A stretch of DNA of 64,000 nt, from NCBI RefSeq assembly GCF_937898475.1, contig NZ_CALEJS010000035.1, positions 17,113 through 81,112 on the forward strand, read 5' to 3'. The position numbers and the translations under genes were made by a program. The DNA is from an uncultured Chitinophaga sp. (GTDB lineage: Bacteria; Bacteroidota; Bacteroidia; Chitinophagales; Chitinophagaceae). A model generated the notes under the pieces. It saw only the letters and a list, made by a program, of their open reading frames with translations, did no database searches and was not told the DNA's origin. Below, piece after piece: positions 17,066 to 24,844 of this stretch. Within the stretch, counting starts at the first letter, position 1, and each line of letters begins with the position of its first letter.

Positions 17066-18751
17066 ATGAAGATTGTATTGACAGGGTTGTTATTGTGTTT
17101 GCTTTCGCTGGCAACAGTTAAGGGGCAAAACAACAATAATGAACCCAGCTTCAGCCAGGTGTTCAAAGCCACTGATAAATGGCTGGTATTACCGGTAAAG
17201 AACGGCGCCCCCAAAAAGAATGTTGAACTATGGATAGATGGCGTGGAAGAACGCTGGTTTGATATCGAACTGGCAGACGGCACACCGGACTGGCTGGCTT
17301 ATATTGACATCAGCGCCTGGAAGGACAAGGAGATCGAATTACGGGTGGACAAACTGAGCGCATCATCCACCGCCTTTCATCCCATCAGGCAAAGTAATGA
17401 GGATACCAATGCAGGGCCGCTGTACGGGGAAAAGCTGCGTGGACAGTTCCATTTCTCACCCAAACGGGGATGGACCAACGATCCGAACGGACTGGTATAT
17501 TACAATGGCGAGTATCACCTGTTCTTCCAGCATAACCCCTATGGAGTGAACTGGGGTAACATGACCTGGGGGCATGCCGTGAGCAAAGACCTGGTACACT
17601 GGCAGGAAATGGGCGATGTGCTGCACCCCGACCACTCCGGACCAATGTTCAGCGGGGGCGCTGTGGTAGACAGCAATAACACCAGCGGACTGGGAGCGCC
17701 GGGCAAACCGGCTATGGTATTGTTCTATACCGCCGCCCGCGCCTGGGGACAGTTCCTTGCCTGGAGCACAGATGGCCGCCATTTTAAAAAGCTGGGGCAT
17801 GCCGTGGTACCAAGGATCAACAAAGATAACCGCGACCCCAAAGTGATATGGCATGCGCCTACCCAAAAATGGGTGATGGTATTGTGGGTAGAGCGGGATA
17901 AGGGACAACATACCATACAGTTCCTCACCTCTCCCGACCTGCTGCACTGGACGCCCACAAGCATCGTAAAAGGCGGCATTGGCGATGACCGTTACCTGTT
18001 TGAATGTCCTGAATTCTTTGAGCTGCCGGTGGAAGGCAGTAGTGAAAAGAAATGGGTGCTGACCGCGGCCAACAGCCAGTATGCAGTAGGTACCTTTGAC
18101 GGTACTACTTTTACACCGGAAGCAGAAAGATTGCAGGGACAACACGGCAGGGATTATTATGCCGCGCAAACCATCAGCGATGAACCCAAAGGCCGGCGTA
18201 TTGAAATAGGCTGGTGGAGAACGCATACCAATAAAGCAGATAATAGCTTTAACCAGTCGCAAAGCATTCCCATGGAACTGAAGCTGGTACGTACGCCCAG
18301 GGGTATCCGCCTGAGCCGTACACCAGTGAAGGAACTGGAAACTTTACGGGCAGCCAGCTATCCTGTCGGCGCCCGCCGCCTGAAGGAAGGAGATGCCAAT
18401 CCCTTAGCCGGCATCCAGGCAGGGTTGGTAGAAATAAGGGCTTCCATCGAACCTGGAAAAGCAAAAGAAGTGGTACTGGATATACATGGTTTGCCGATTA
18501 CCTATGATGTAAGTAAACAGGAGCTGGTAATAGACGGCGTACGTGCTCCCGCGCCACTGACAAAGGGGACGCTGGATCTGATTATTTATGCAGACCGTAT
18601 AGGCGTGGAGGTATTTACAGCTGATGGGTTGTTATTTATGCCGGTGAATGTAAATATTGATAGTGAGAACAAGGCATTGGGGCTGTCTGTAAAAGGCGGT
18701 ACGGCGGCGTTGAAGCAGATGACGGTGTATGAGTTGAAGGGTATTTGGTAA
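17066..18751 (+). CDS. GH32 fructanase (levanase/inulinase type)
   Basis: 561 residues. A signal peptide covers 1-20, an N-terminal beta domain about 30-105 matches the small domain (DUF4980) found ahead of some Bacteroidota levanases, then the five-blade propeller and a C-terminal beta-sandwich. All three GH32 acidic positions are visible: nucleophile Asp139 in WTNDPNG, transition-state stabiliser Asp257 in NRDPK, and acid/base Glu313 in FECPEFF. It hydrolyses beta-fructosidic bonds in levan, inulin or sucrose; linkage preference and endo or exo action cannot be told from sequence. It lacks a lipobox, so periplasmic location is likely. Last gene of the fructan operon, followed by a palindromic repeat element. 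Confidence 0.92.
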   Translation: MKIVLTGLLLCLLSLATVKGQNNNNEPSFSQVFKATDKWLVLPVKNGAPKKNVELWIDGVEERWFDIELADGTPDWLAYIDISAWKDKEIELRVDKLSASSTAFHPIRQSNEDTNAGPLYGEKLRGQFHFSPKRGWTNDPNGLVYYNGEYHLFFQHNPYGVNWGNMTWGHAVSKDLVHWQEMGDVLHPDHSGPMFSGGAVVDSNNTSGLGAPGKPAMVLFYTAARAWGQFLAWSTDGRHFKKLGHAVVPRINKDNRDPKVIWHAPTQKWVMVLWVERDKGQHTIQFLTSPDLLHWTPTSIVKGGIGDDRYLFECPEFFELPVEGSSEKKWVLTAANSQYAVGTFDGTTFTPEAERLQGQHGRDYYAAQTISDEPKGRRIEIGWWRTHTNKADNSFNQSQSIPMELKLVRTPRGIRLSRTPVKELETLRAASYPVGARRLKEGDANPLAGIQAGLVEIRASIEPGKAKEVVLDIHGLPITYDVSKQELVIDGVRAPAPLTKGTLDLIIYADRIGVEVFTADGLLFMPVNVNIDSENKALGLSVKGGTAALKQMTVYELKGIW

Positions 18752-18760
18752 GCCAAAGAA

Positions 18761-18951
18761 GGGTCTTCAGCATACGTCATTGCGAGGAGCTGCACGGAGC
18801 TTTGCGCGGAGCGCGACGAAGCAATCCTTTAAATGATAAACGTGTCTGAAGACCCGTCTGCTATTTAAAAAAGCTGAATTTAAAAGATTGCTTCGGTCCA
18901 GGCTTCCCACAGAGCTCGGCTGAGCCTCGCAATGACATTGGATGAAGACCC
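18761..18951. repeat. dispersed palindromic repeat element, copy 1
   Basis: Nested inverted repeats: GGGTCTTC (18761-18768) with GAAGACCC (18944-18951), GTCATTGCGAGG (18776-18787) with a mirror CCTCGCAATGAC (18925-18936), and GAAGCAATC (18818-18826) with GATTGCTTC (18886-18894). The outer arms and the CATTGCGAGG/GAAGCAATC arms recur at 34405-34565. It fills the 241-base gap between the GH32 gene and the convergent gene at 18993. The size and structure suggest a non-autonomous mobile or REP/MITE-like repeat; it codes for nothing visible. Confidence 0.75.
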
Positions 18952-18992
18952 TTGTATCTGCACCATGAATTGCCATAACGTAAAAAAATTAC

Positions 18993-21587
18993 TCAAAACC
19001 TATACCCCAGCGTAAGATAATTTATAGACCCCTCCACTGAATACCCTTTTGAGAACTGCAGTAATACCAGCTCATTCGGGATGAAGTAAATACCCGCGCC
19101 ATAACCATCATGCCAGGTAGCAGAAGATTCTCCCGGCATCCATACCCGGCCGATATCATTAAACCCGATCACACCGATGGAACCGGGAAAGAGGTAAGAA
19201 TTAAAGTCCAATACTTTCAGGCGCAGCTCAAAATTATCATACACCATCGTCTTACCGGAGAAACGCCAGGTATGGTAACCACGCAATGTTTGCGGACCGC
19301 CTACCTTTAAAAGCTGGAAATAGGCAGGATCACCAAAGGTGGTACCTGCGCCCGTACGGTTGGCGATCACTACAATATTTCGTTGGTCAGGATTGAGGTA
19401 GAAGCTGAACTCCGACAGCAACTCCCCATAACGTTTACTGCCGTGCGACACCTGCTGCATGGCAGTCAGGGTGGTGCGCCAGCGTACGCCTTTCGTGGGG
19501 GACGACCTGTCATTGCGGGTATCGAAAACAGCAGCGCCTACCAGGCCTGCATACCATTTATCGCTGAATACGTCTTCACCGGGCGCCAGCAGGTTAAAGT
19601 CTTTGAGGAACTTGTCGTCGTTGCCGGACTGTTTACTGTTATAGAACTGGACACCCGGACCGGCGCTGAGGGTCAGGTTTTTCAACGTTCGGCTGATCCT
19701 GACATCTCCCTGCACATAGTCGTAACGGTTACGGTAATAGGAGATCCTTCCATCGCGTTCCCTGAAGTAAGTATCATTGCCTATACCGAAGAAATTGCTC
19801 ATGTTATTGGGTCCGCGGGAAAAGACATTAATATTCAGGTCATTCTTGCCGAACACCTTTTTATAATCCGCGGTATAGTTGATCAGGAATGACTTGCGTA
19901 CAAATGAATATTCGATCATCAACTGGTGGCGGAAGGCATAGGGTTCTTTTCTGAAGCCATGTTTGGTCAGCGCAAAACCGGTAACCAGGCTGATGCCGTA
20001 GTCATTGTTGTAGTGCGCCAGGATCAGCGGTTCAAAGCGGTCGTATTGAAAACTTTGGGGGTTAAAGTCGTTCACGGCAGTATCCCGTGAGGTCCTGATC
20101 TTAGCCAGGGAGCGGGACGGCAGCTGGTTCTTCTTATCTGAGCGGTCGTAAATGTACAGGTGTTTTTTATCGTGCGTGGCGCTGTCTATAGAGAAGCTGT
20201 CTTTACCGCTGCCGCCTATCATCCGGATCTTAACGGGCGACGTCAGGGGGCCGTTCACATTGAATTCATCTTCTCCGCCAAAGCCGTAGAGCCTTATTTC
20301 TTTGGTAACGGCGGGATCAAAAATGCGGTGGTAGATGGTATCCTCGTGGCGGGAAGCATCTTTCTTCAGCTTCAGGATACTGAGCTCAAGCTGCCCGTTA
20401 TTTTCCTGTATGTTGAAACGCTCGCGTTTGTCAGACATCGGCACGTCTACATAAATTGCAATAAAGCGGTAGTATTCCAGGGCCTGGTGCATGAGATTAT
20501 CCCGGCGAGCCATGAGAATGCGGCCCGTTTCCACACCGGCTGCCTGGTAGATCTTATCGGGCATGCGTTTCAGCGCGGCGGTAACCATTGCATCTGTAAG
20601 ATGCGTTTGAACATAGGTGATCTCTTCGCGCCAGTCTGCTTCACTGAGCTGGTTCAGGAAATAGCGGTCAAAATAGCGGGCGTTGAAGTTCCAGCCTTTA
20701 ATGTCGCGGATCTCTTCCTTATAGGGCTGGAACTTTGCTTTCAGCCATTGGTGCGCAACAATCCAGGGAAATACGCCTGAGGTATTGTAATATACCTGGT
20801 CTCTGTCGCGGGGCACGGGCGTGTACCTGGTTTCCTTGTTGTCTTTCACTTTATCCCAGCGCCATTGATCCTCATGACGATCCCAGTCGCCCAGCACCAT
20901 ATCGAGCAGCCTTGCCCGTAAAACGATCTTCTGATCTACAGACACATCGTTATCGTCTTTCAGCTTCTCCTGCACTTTCCCGGTGTTGTCCGTATCCTGC
21001 GATTCCAATGGCTCACGTTCTTCCAGCAGGAAAGGCTTGTTGCCAAATTCTTCGCGGTACTGGCCCAGTTCAGGATCTGCGGCTACGTATACTATTTCCG
21101 GGTTGGAATGGGGAATATCCAGCGCTGCCGCCAGGGGTGGAACGGTAACGGCGGCAAAGGGATTGGCCGTGGTCACCTGGTCCTGCAGGATGTCGCGGGC
21201 CACTGTCTTCCGCAGCTTAGGCGGCAGCTGGCGTTCGGGATATTTCTGTACGCTTCTCAATACCCATTCCCGGCCCCCGGCATCACGCAGCCTGAGCGAC
21301 CTGGTTTGCTGTCCGCCGCCTTCCTGGAGGATGCTGAGCCCTCCTTTTTCAGTGGCAAGATGAATAACGCGGAGCTTCACCGGGATAGCCCAGAGCTTCC
21401 TGTAGTTGGCGCCAAAAAAGAAACGATGTAAACTGCCTGCCTCATTATACCAGGGGGCAATGGCCACTTCAACACTGTCATTTGCAATGTGTTCCTGCGC
21501 GCGGGAGGAGAATGATGTCAATAATATAGCCAGTAATATCAGCCGATATAACCTGCAGGTGTTGCACTGCCCGTAAAAAATGATCAT
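18993..21587 (-). CDS. outer-membrane protein: CotH/Fam20-like kinase signature fused to Omp85-type barrel
   Basis: 864 residues with a signal peptide at about 1-30 (LLTSFSSRAQ). The C-terminal ~320 residues are a beta-barrel of the BamA/TamA (bacterial surface antigen) type: repeated amphipathic strands, GGPQTLRGYHTWRFSGK as the barrel signature, and a terminal Phe. The first half is not POTRA-like. Residues 105-114 (GREWVLRSVQ) resemble the kinase N-lobe strand, about 150-195 read as a hinge region (EIVYVAADPELG, FLLEEREP), and 230-264 contain LGDWDRHEDQW (233-242) followed about 20 residues later by YTPVPRDRDQV. That pair matches the catalytic GNxDRH and metal-binding DxD/DNG motifs of CotH, HipA and Fam20 kinases. 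Kinase activity and substrate are inference. The Lys position of the N-lobe is unclear (Arg111 or Lys115). Confidence 0.75.
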   Translation of the reverse strand: MIIFYGQCNTCRLYRLILLAILLTSFSSRAQEHIANDSVEVAIAPWYNEAGSLHRFFFGANYRKLWAIPVKLRVIHLATEKGGLSILQEGGGQQTRSLRLRDAGGREWVLRSVQKYPERQLPPKLRKTVARDILQDQVTTANPFAAVTVPPLAAALDIPHSNPEIVYVAADPELGQYREEFGNKPFLLEEREPLESQDTDNTGKVQEKLKDDNDVSVDQKIVLRARLLDMVLGDWDRHEDQWRWDKVKDNKETRYTPVPRDRDQVYYNTSGVFPWIVAHQWLKAKFQPYKEEIRDIKGWNFNARYFDRYFLNQLSEADWREEITYVQTHLTDAMVTAALKRMPDKIYQAAGVETGRILMARRDNLMHQALEYYRFIAIYVDVPMSDKRERFNIQENNGQLELSILKLKKDASRHEDTIYHRIFDPAVTKEIRLYGFGGEDEFNVNGPLTSPVKIRMIGGSGKDSFSIDSATHDKKHLYIYDRSDKKNQLPSRSLAKIRTSRDTAVNDFNPQSFQYDRFEPLILAHYNNDYGISLVTGFALTKHGFRKEPYAFRHQLMIEYSFVRKSFLINYTADYKKVFGKNDLNINVFSRGPNNMSNFFGIGNDTYFRERDGRISYYRNRYDYVQGDVRISRTLKNLTLSAGPGVQFYNSKQSGNDDKFLKDFNLLAPGEDVFSDKWYAGLVGAAVFDTRNDRSSPTKGVRWRTTLTAMQQVSHGSKRYGELLSEFSFYLNPDQRNIVVIANRTGAGTTFGDPAYFQLLKVGGPQTLRGYHTWRFSGKTMVYDNFELRLKVLDFNSYLFPGSIGVIGFNDIGRVWMPGESSATWHDGYGAGIYFIPNELVLLQFSKGYSVEGSINYLTLGYRF

Positions 21588-21626
21588 TTATGGAATTTAG
21601 AATCTTAAAAGTCTACCCGCTCCCAA

Positions 21627-22019
21627 CTATTTTTTGATGTCTTCCCAAAGGCCCAACAGGTTTCCTTCACTGTCGGCCACGTAGGCATAGTACCCGGCGC
21701 CTTCTATCTCCTGCTTTGCTTTAATGATGCTGCCGCCGGCTGCTGTGATCTTTTCCGCATATTCATCAATGGAGGGCACGTTCACTGTTACCTGGGGTGT
21801 TTTAACGAAGGCATCCCTCTGTACGATGCCGCCGTTAATAGCGCCCGGTTCCTTAGGTATAAAGGTGGTTTCATCCACTTCCACTGTCCTGGCGCCTGTA
21901 TAGATGGAACCATCCTGCAGGGGCCAATCCTGTAATTGCCAGCCAAAAATGTCACTGTAGAATTTCTTTGCCCGCTCGAGGTTATCTGCGGGTATTTCAA
22001 AATGAACTACTTTTTGCAT
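21627..22019 (-). CDS. VOC-superfamily (glyoxalase/bleomycin-resistance-like) protein
   Basis: 130 residues starting MQKVVHFEIPADNLERAKKF, the classic first strand-helix of a VOC module, with FYSDIFGWQLQDW, a second half-module INGGIVQRDAFVKTPQVTVNV, and the closing YYAYVADSEGNLLGLWED. The metal ligands would come from His6 or Glu8 and the Glu near the end (SEGNLLGLWED). Such proteins are lactoylglutathione-lyase relatives, antibiotic-binding proteins or dioxygenases; no specific reaction is assigned. Cytosolic. It lies 39 bases upstream of the kinase/Omp85 gene on the same strand and may share its transcript. Confidence 0.8.
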   Translation of the reverse strand: MQKVVHFEIPADNLERAKKFYSDIFGWQLQDWPLQDGSIYTGARTVEVDETTFIPKEPGAINGGIVQRDAFVKTPQVTVNVPSIDEYAEKITAAGGSIIKAKQEIEGAGYYAYVADSEGNLLGLWEDIKK

Positions 22020-22217
22020 GACAGTATAATTTAGGCTAAAGGTAAAGAATAGACGTCAAAACCTTCAGTACAGCCGCTCATATTACCAGCTAACTGTTAA
22101 GTGCACCATACTGATACTAAATTAGCACATAAGTTCTTTTTCTAATAAAACACCAGGAAATGCCTACTGTAACTAATGAACTACTCCCATATATTTCTAT
22201 ATTACACTAAATATTTA

Positions 22218-22247
22218 TTGTTTATCAATAATTTTTTATTATTTTTG
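22218..22247 (+). promoter_or_regulatory. promoter of the DUF2975-XRE operon
   Basis: TTG at 22218-22220, a 19-base AT-rich spacer, and an exact -7 box TATTTTTG at 22240-22247. Predicted transcription start is near 22254, about 20 bases before ATG 22275. The remaining 200 bases upstream (to 22020) are AT-rich and show no gene. Confidence 0.6.
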
Positions 22248-22274
22248 GAGTACCGGCTTAATCATAACATCATT

Positions 22275-22754
22275 ATGAAAAGAATTTCAATCATATTCCT
22301 CCAGGCAGTGGTGGTGCTCATTGGCATAGTGGCCCTTGCCCTTTTAATACGCCTTCCCTTAATGGAAGGCAGAGCCGCCAACCTGGACCTGTTCAGCATT
22401 TATGCTGACCCCTTCATCCTGTATGGATACGCCACGTCCATTGCTTTCTTTGTTGCGCTGTACAAGGCGTTCAGATTACTGGGCTATATCGGGCATCATC
22501 AGGTATTTTCGCCGAACGCGGTCAAGACCCTGAAGAGCATAAAGTATTGCGCGATCGTATTCAGCGCTTTAATTGTGTTGGCAGGGCTGTACGTCAGGAT
22601 CTGGCATAACAAGGAAGATGACCCTGCAGGTTTTATTGCCGTCTGTATCGTGACCACTTTTGTTGCTATTGTAATTGCCACCGCTGCTGCAATATTTGAA
22701 AGACTATTGCAGAATGCCATAGATATGAAATCTGAAAATGACTTAACAATTTAA
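22275..22754 (+). CDS. DUF2975-type integral membrane protein
   Basis: 159 residues from ATG 22275, with four hydrophobic segments: about 5-25 (FLQAVVVLIGIVALALLI), 40-62, 97-115 and 125-148. The signature FRLLGYIGHHQVFSPNAVKTLKSIKYCA between helices 2 and 3 is typical of the DUF2975 family. The family has no known biochemical role. It is almost always followed, as here, by a small YozG-like XRE regulator, which starts 3 bases after its stop codon. ATG 22275 is supported by the promoter just upstream; the in-frame codon at 22176 lies before that promoter. Confidence 0.8.
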   Translation: MKRISIIFLQAVVVLIGIVALALLIRLPLMEGRAANLDLFSIYADPFILYGYATSIAFFVALYKAFRLLGYIGHHQVFSPNAVKTLKSIKYCAIVFSALIVLAGLYVRIWHNKEDDPAGFIAVCIVTTFVAIVIATAAAIFERLLQNAIDMKSENDLTI

Positions 22755-22757
22755 GAG

Positions 22758-22994
22758 ATGCCGATTATAGTCAACTTAGATGTGATGATGGCCAGGCGGA
22801 AAATTTCTCTGAATGAACTTTCTGAAAGAATTGACCTGACATTATCCAATCTTTCCATCCTGAAGACCGGCAAGGCAAAGGCAGTCCGTTTCAGTACATT
22901 AGCCGCCATTTGCAAAGCCCTGGACTGCCAGCCGGGAGACATCCTGGAATATGTACATAACGAAATAAGCGCCGGCAAAGATTCCAATGCATAA
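22758..22994 (+). CDS. small XRE-family HTH regulator (YozG-like)
   Basis: 78 residues consisting almost entirely of a Cro/cI-type helix-turn-helix: MIARRKISLN-like start (VMMARRKISLNELSERI), recognition helix region LTLSNLSILKTGKAKAVRF, and ALDCQPGDILEYV, the typical end of this subfamily. It likely binds DNA as a dimer and controls its own operon with the membrane protein encoded upstream; that partnership is conserved in many bacteria, but the signal is unknown. Translationally coupled to the DUF2975 gene (3-base gap). Confidence 0.85.
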   Translation: MPIIVNLDVMMARRKISLNELSERIDLTLSNLSILKTGKAKAVRFSTLAAICKALDCQPGDILEYVHNEISAGKDSNA

Positions 22995-22997
22995 GCA

Positions 22998-23033
22998 CAA
23001 TTGCGCATACGCCCGGTAGCGTATGCGCAATTG
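22998..23033. terminator. strong hairpin between convergent genes
   Basis: A perfect 15-bp stem, CAATTGCGCATACGC (22998-23012) with GCGTATGCGCAATTG (23019-23033), and loop CCGGTA. It starts 4 bases after the XRE stop codon and ends 13 bases before the stop of the convergent gene at 23047. There is no long T-run on either side, but the position and stability suit a bidirectional terminator. Confidence 0.7.
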
Positions 23034-23046
23034 AAAGAGAAGGCCG

Positions 23047-24666
23047 TTAAGGCTGCAACACCCACTGTCCGCTCTCAAAGTAATCCGGTACTGCCGTACA
23101 TTGCGCAAAGCCGCTCTGGTTCTCCAGGTTCAGGTAAGTACCCTGCCATTCGTTTTTCACACGTACGTAACCGTTATAGCTCTCCAACACCCAGTAACTG
23201 CTCCAGAAGGTGTTGGGCACATCCGTGCTTTCAGCGTAAGGGTAGCGATGCTCTATGTTCAGGTAATGACCGGTGGCCAGGTTCTTAAAGCGGGTGTGAC
23301 CGTTCACCTGTTCCTGTACCCATTTGTATTGGTTACCCGTGTTACCGGTACTGTATTTCACCTGGCCATTGTCTTCATACAGGTAAGTATTCAGCCACCT
23401 GTTCTTAATGTATACACCGTTACCTGCGGGCGGAGGATTATTCCCGCCGCCACCAATGCTGTTCAGCAGGCTCTCCGCATTGCTTACCTGCAGGCTGGCC
23501 AGGTAACTGAACACCTGGTTAAGCTGCTGCTGTACGCCGCTGTTGCCACTGTATTGTTTACGGAACTGGTAAAGGCGGAAGATCAGCTCCAGCTCATTTT
23601 GCCCGTAGGGAACACCTAACTTTTGCTGCATGGTGGTAAGGAAAGAATAGCCAAATTCTTCAGTAGGCTCTATCATGGTACCTTCGCCATAATCGTTCCA
23701 GGTTGCGAACTGGATGATGCCCACGCCCGAGTTCAGGGCTTTATCCAGCATGGCAGCAAAAGTAGCGGTACCATTGTGCGCGATCTGCCAGGTGGGGCCG
23801 TCTGCCCCGCCGGCGGCATAGAAAGATTTGAAGCCGGGATACACCACGCCGATGGGTAAGGCAAAGCTGCTGAGCTGCCGGTAATAGTTATCCACTACCG
23901 TGGGATGATCCTGGTAGATCCAGGGAAACTCGCCACCTGCATTGTGCGCGCCTACCTGGTTGGTAAAACCGTACAGCGGTATCACTGCAGGACGAGGATA
24001 GAGGCCGTTCAGGATCTGGTCCCATTCGGACGACTGGTGAAAGGTAATAGGCCCGAAATTGAGCACCACCGGCACATTATTCGTTCTCAGGTAATTGGGC
24101 TGGGCAAAATAGTTGTTTTGCATGTACACAAAATCGCCATGGGCGCCGGAGGTCTGACCGGGATCCCAGTTCCTGTCTTCATGTACGATAGAGAATTGTA
24201 AGCCCACCGCATTCAGCTTACTGATCAGGGCGTTGGAATTAGCCAGGTTGTCGGGGTAATCATACCGCTGGCGGGTACCCGGCCAGTCGATAAATACCCC
24301 ATCTGCCCCTGCATATTTCATGAGCAGCAGCTGGTACTCTATGATATCGGGATCGCCGGAAGCGTAGGGGCCCGTTTTAGGATAGAAGTAAGCGGCGATC
24401 TGGCGTTTGCCGTTCACGATAATGTCCGGGTTCTGGGTGTTCATCTTCCAGTGATATCCCCAGGCGCCCCTGGAGGCCGGCGTTTCAAACCAGGGCATCC
24501 AGTGGATGAAGATCTTCTTGCCGGTTGTTTTATTCACTGCAAGCGCATTGGCCGATACTTTTTGCAGGGCGGAGGCATCGGGCAATGAGGGATCTTCCTT
24601 TAGTAAGGATTTAGTGCATGCCGATAAAAACAGGATACAGCAACAGATCCAGGAGATGGTTTTCAT
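23047..24666 (-). CDS. GH71/99-like glycosidase lipoprotein with C-terminal beta-trefoil-like module
   Basis: 539 residues. Lipobox ILFLSACTKS (Cys17) anchors it to a membrane, probably at the cell surface. The catalytic part (about 50-375) matches the GH99/GH71-like domain: KIFIHWMPWFETP at the start, AGADGVFIDWPG, QFSIVHEDRNW, and WNDYGEGTMIEPTEE near the end, with Glu residues placed as in that family. Related enzymes cut inside alpha-mannans or alpha-1,3-glucans; the substrate here is not shown. After a Gly/Asn/Pro linker (GGGGNNPPPAGNG) three repeats of a WVxE-type module follow (NRWLNTYLY, GHYLNIEHRYPYAES, GTYLNLENQSGFAQC), probably a carbohydrate-binding beta-trefoil. A second GH71/99-like lipoprotein with a different trefoil lies at 59399. 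Confidence 0.82.
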   Translation of the reverse strand: MKTISWICCCILFLSACTKSLLKEDPSLPDASALQKVSANALAVNKTTGKKIFIHWMPWFETPASRGAWGYHWKMNTQNPDIIVNGKRQIAAYFYPKTGPYASGDPDIIEYQLLLMKYAGADGVFIDWPGTRQRYDYPDNLANSNALISKLNAVGLQFSIVHEDRNWDPGQTSGAHGDFVYMQNNYFAQPNYLRTNNVPVVLNFGPITFHQSSEWDQILNGLYPRPAVIPLYGFTNQVGAHNAGGEFPWIYQDHPTVVDNYYRQLSSFALPIGVVYPGFKSFYAAGGADGPTWQIAHNGTATFAAMLDKALNSGVGIIQFATWNDYGEGTMIEPTEEFGYSFLTTMQQKLGVPYGQNELELIFRLYQFRKQYSGNSGVQQQLNQVFSYLASLQVSNAESLLNSIGGGGNNPPPAGNGVYIKNRWLNTYLYEDNGQVKYSTGNTGNQYKWVQEQVNGHTRFKNLATGHYLNIEHRYPYAESTDVPNTFWSSYWVLESYNGYVRVKNEWQGTYLNLENQSGFAQCTAVPDYFESGQWVLQP

Positions 24667-24678
24667 TAAGAGGGATTT

Positions 24679-24800
24679 AAGTGATGAATAGGTTTTTCAG
24701 CGTGAAAAATAGGGAGACGCTGCAAGGCAGCATAATAATATCCGGAAAATATAGGGAGAAAATGTGCTTTCAGCCACTTTCCCCCTGGTATTCATCACTT
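24679..24800. repeat. 12-bp inverted repeat framing the intergenic region
   Basis: AAGTGATGAATA (24679-24690) and its exact reverse complement TATTCATCACTT (24789-24800) are 98 bases apart, just upstream of the GH71/99-like lipoprotein gene. It could be a pair of operator half-sites or chance. No gene is seen in 24667-24844. Confidence 0.35.
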
Positions 24801-24844
24801 TAGTAAACCGGCAGTATAAGAAAAATATAAGGCTATTGATGCTT

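Noticed and set aside
18993..21587. Classical BamA/TamA or two-partner secretion translocator.
   Set aside because: No POTRA repeats are visible; the N-terminal half instead shows kinase-like motifs.
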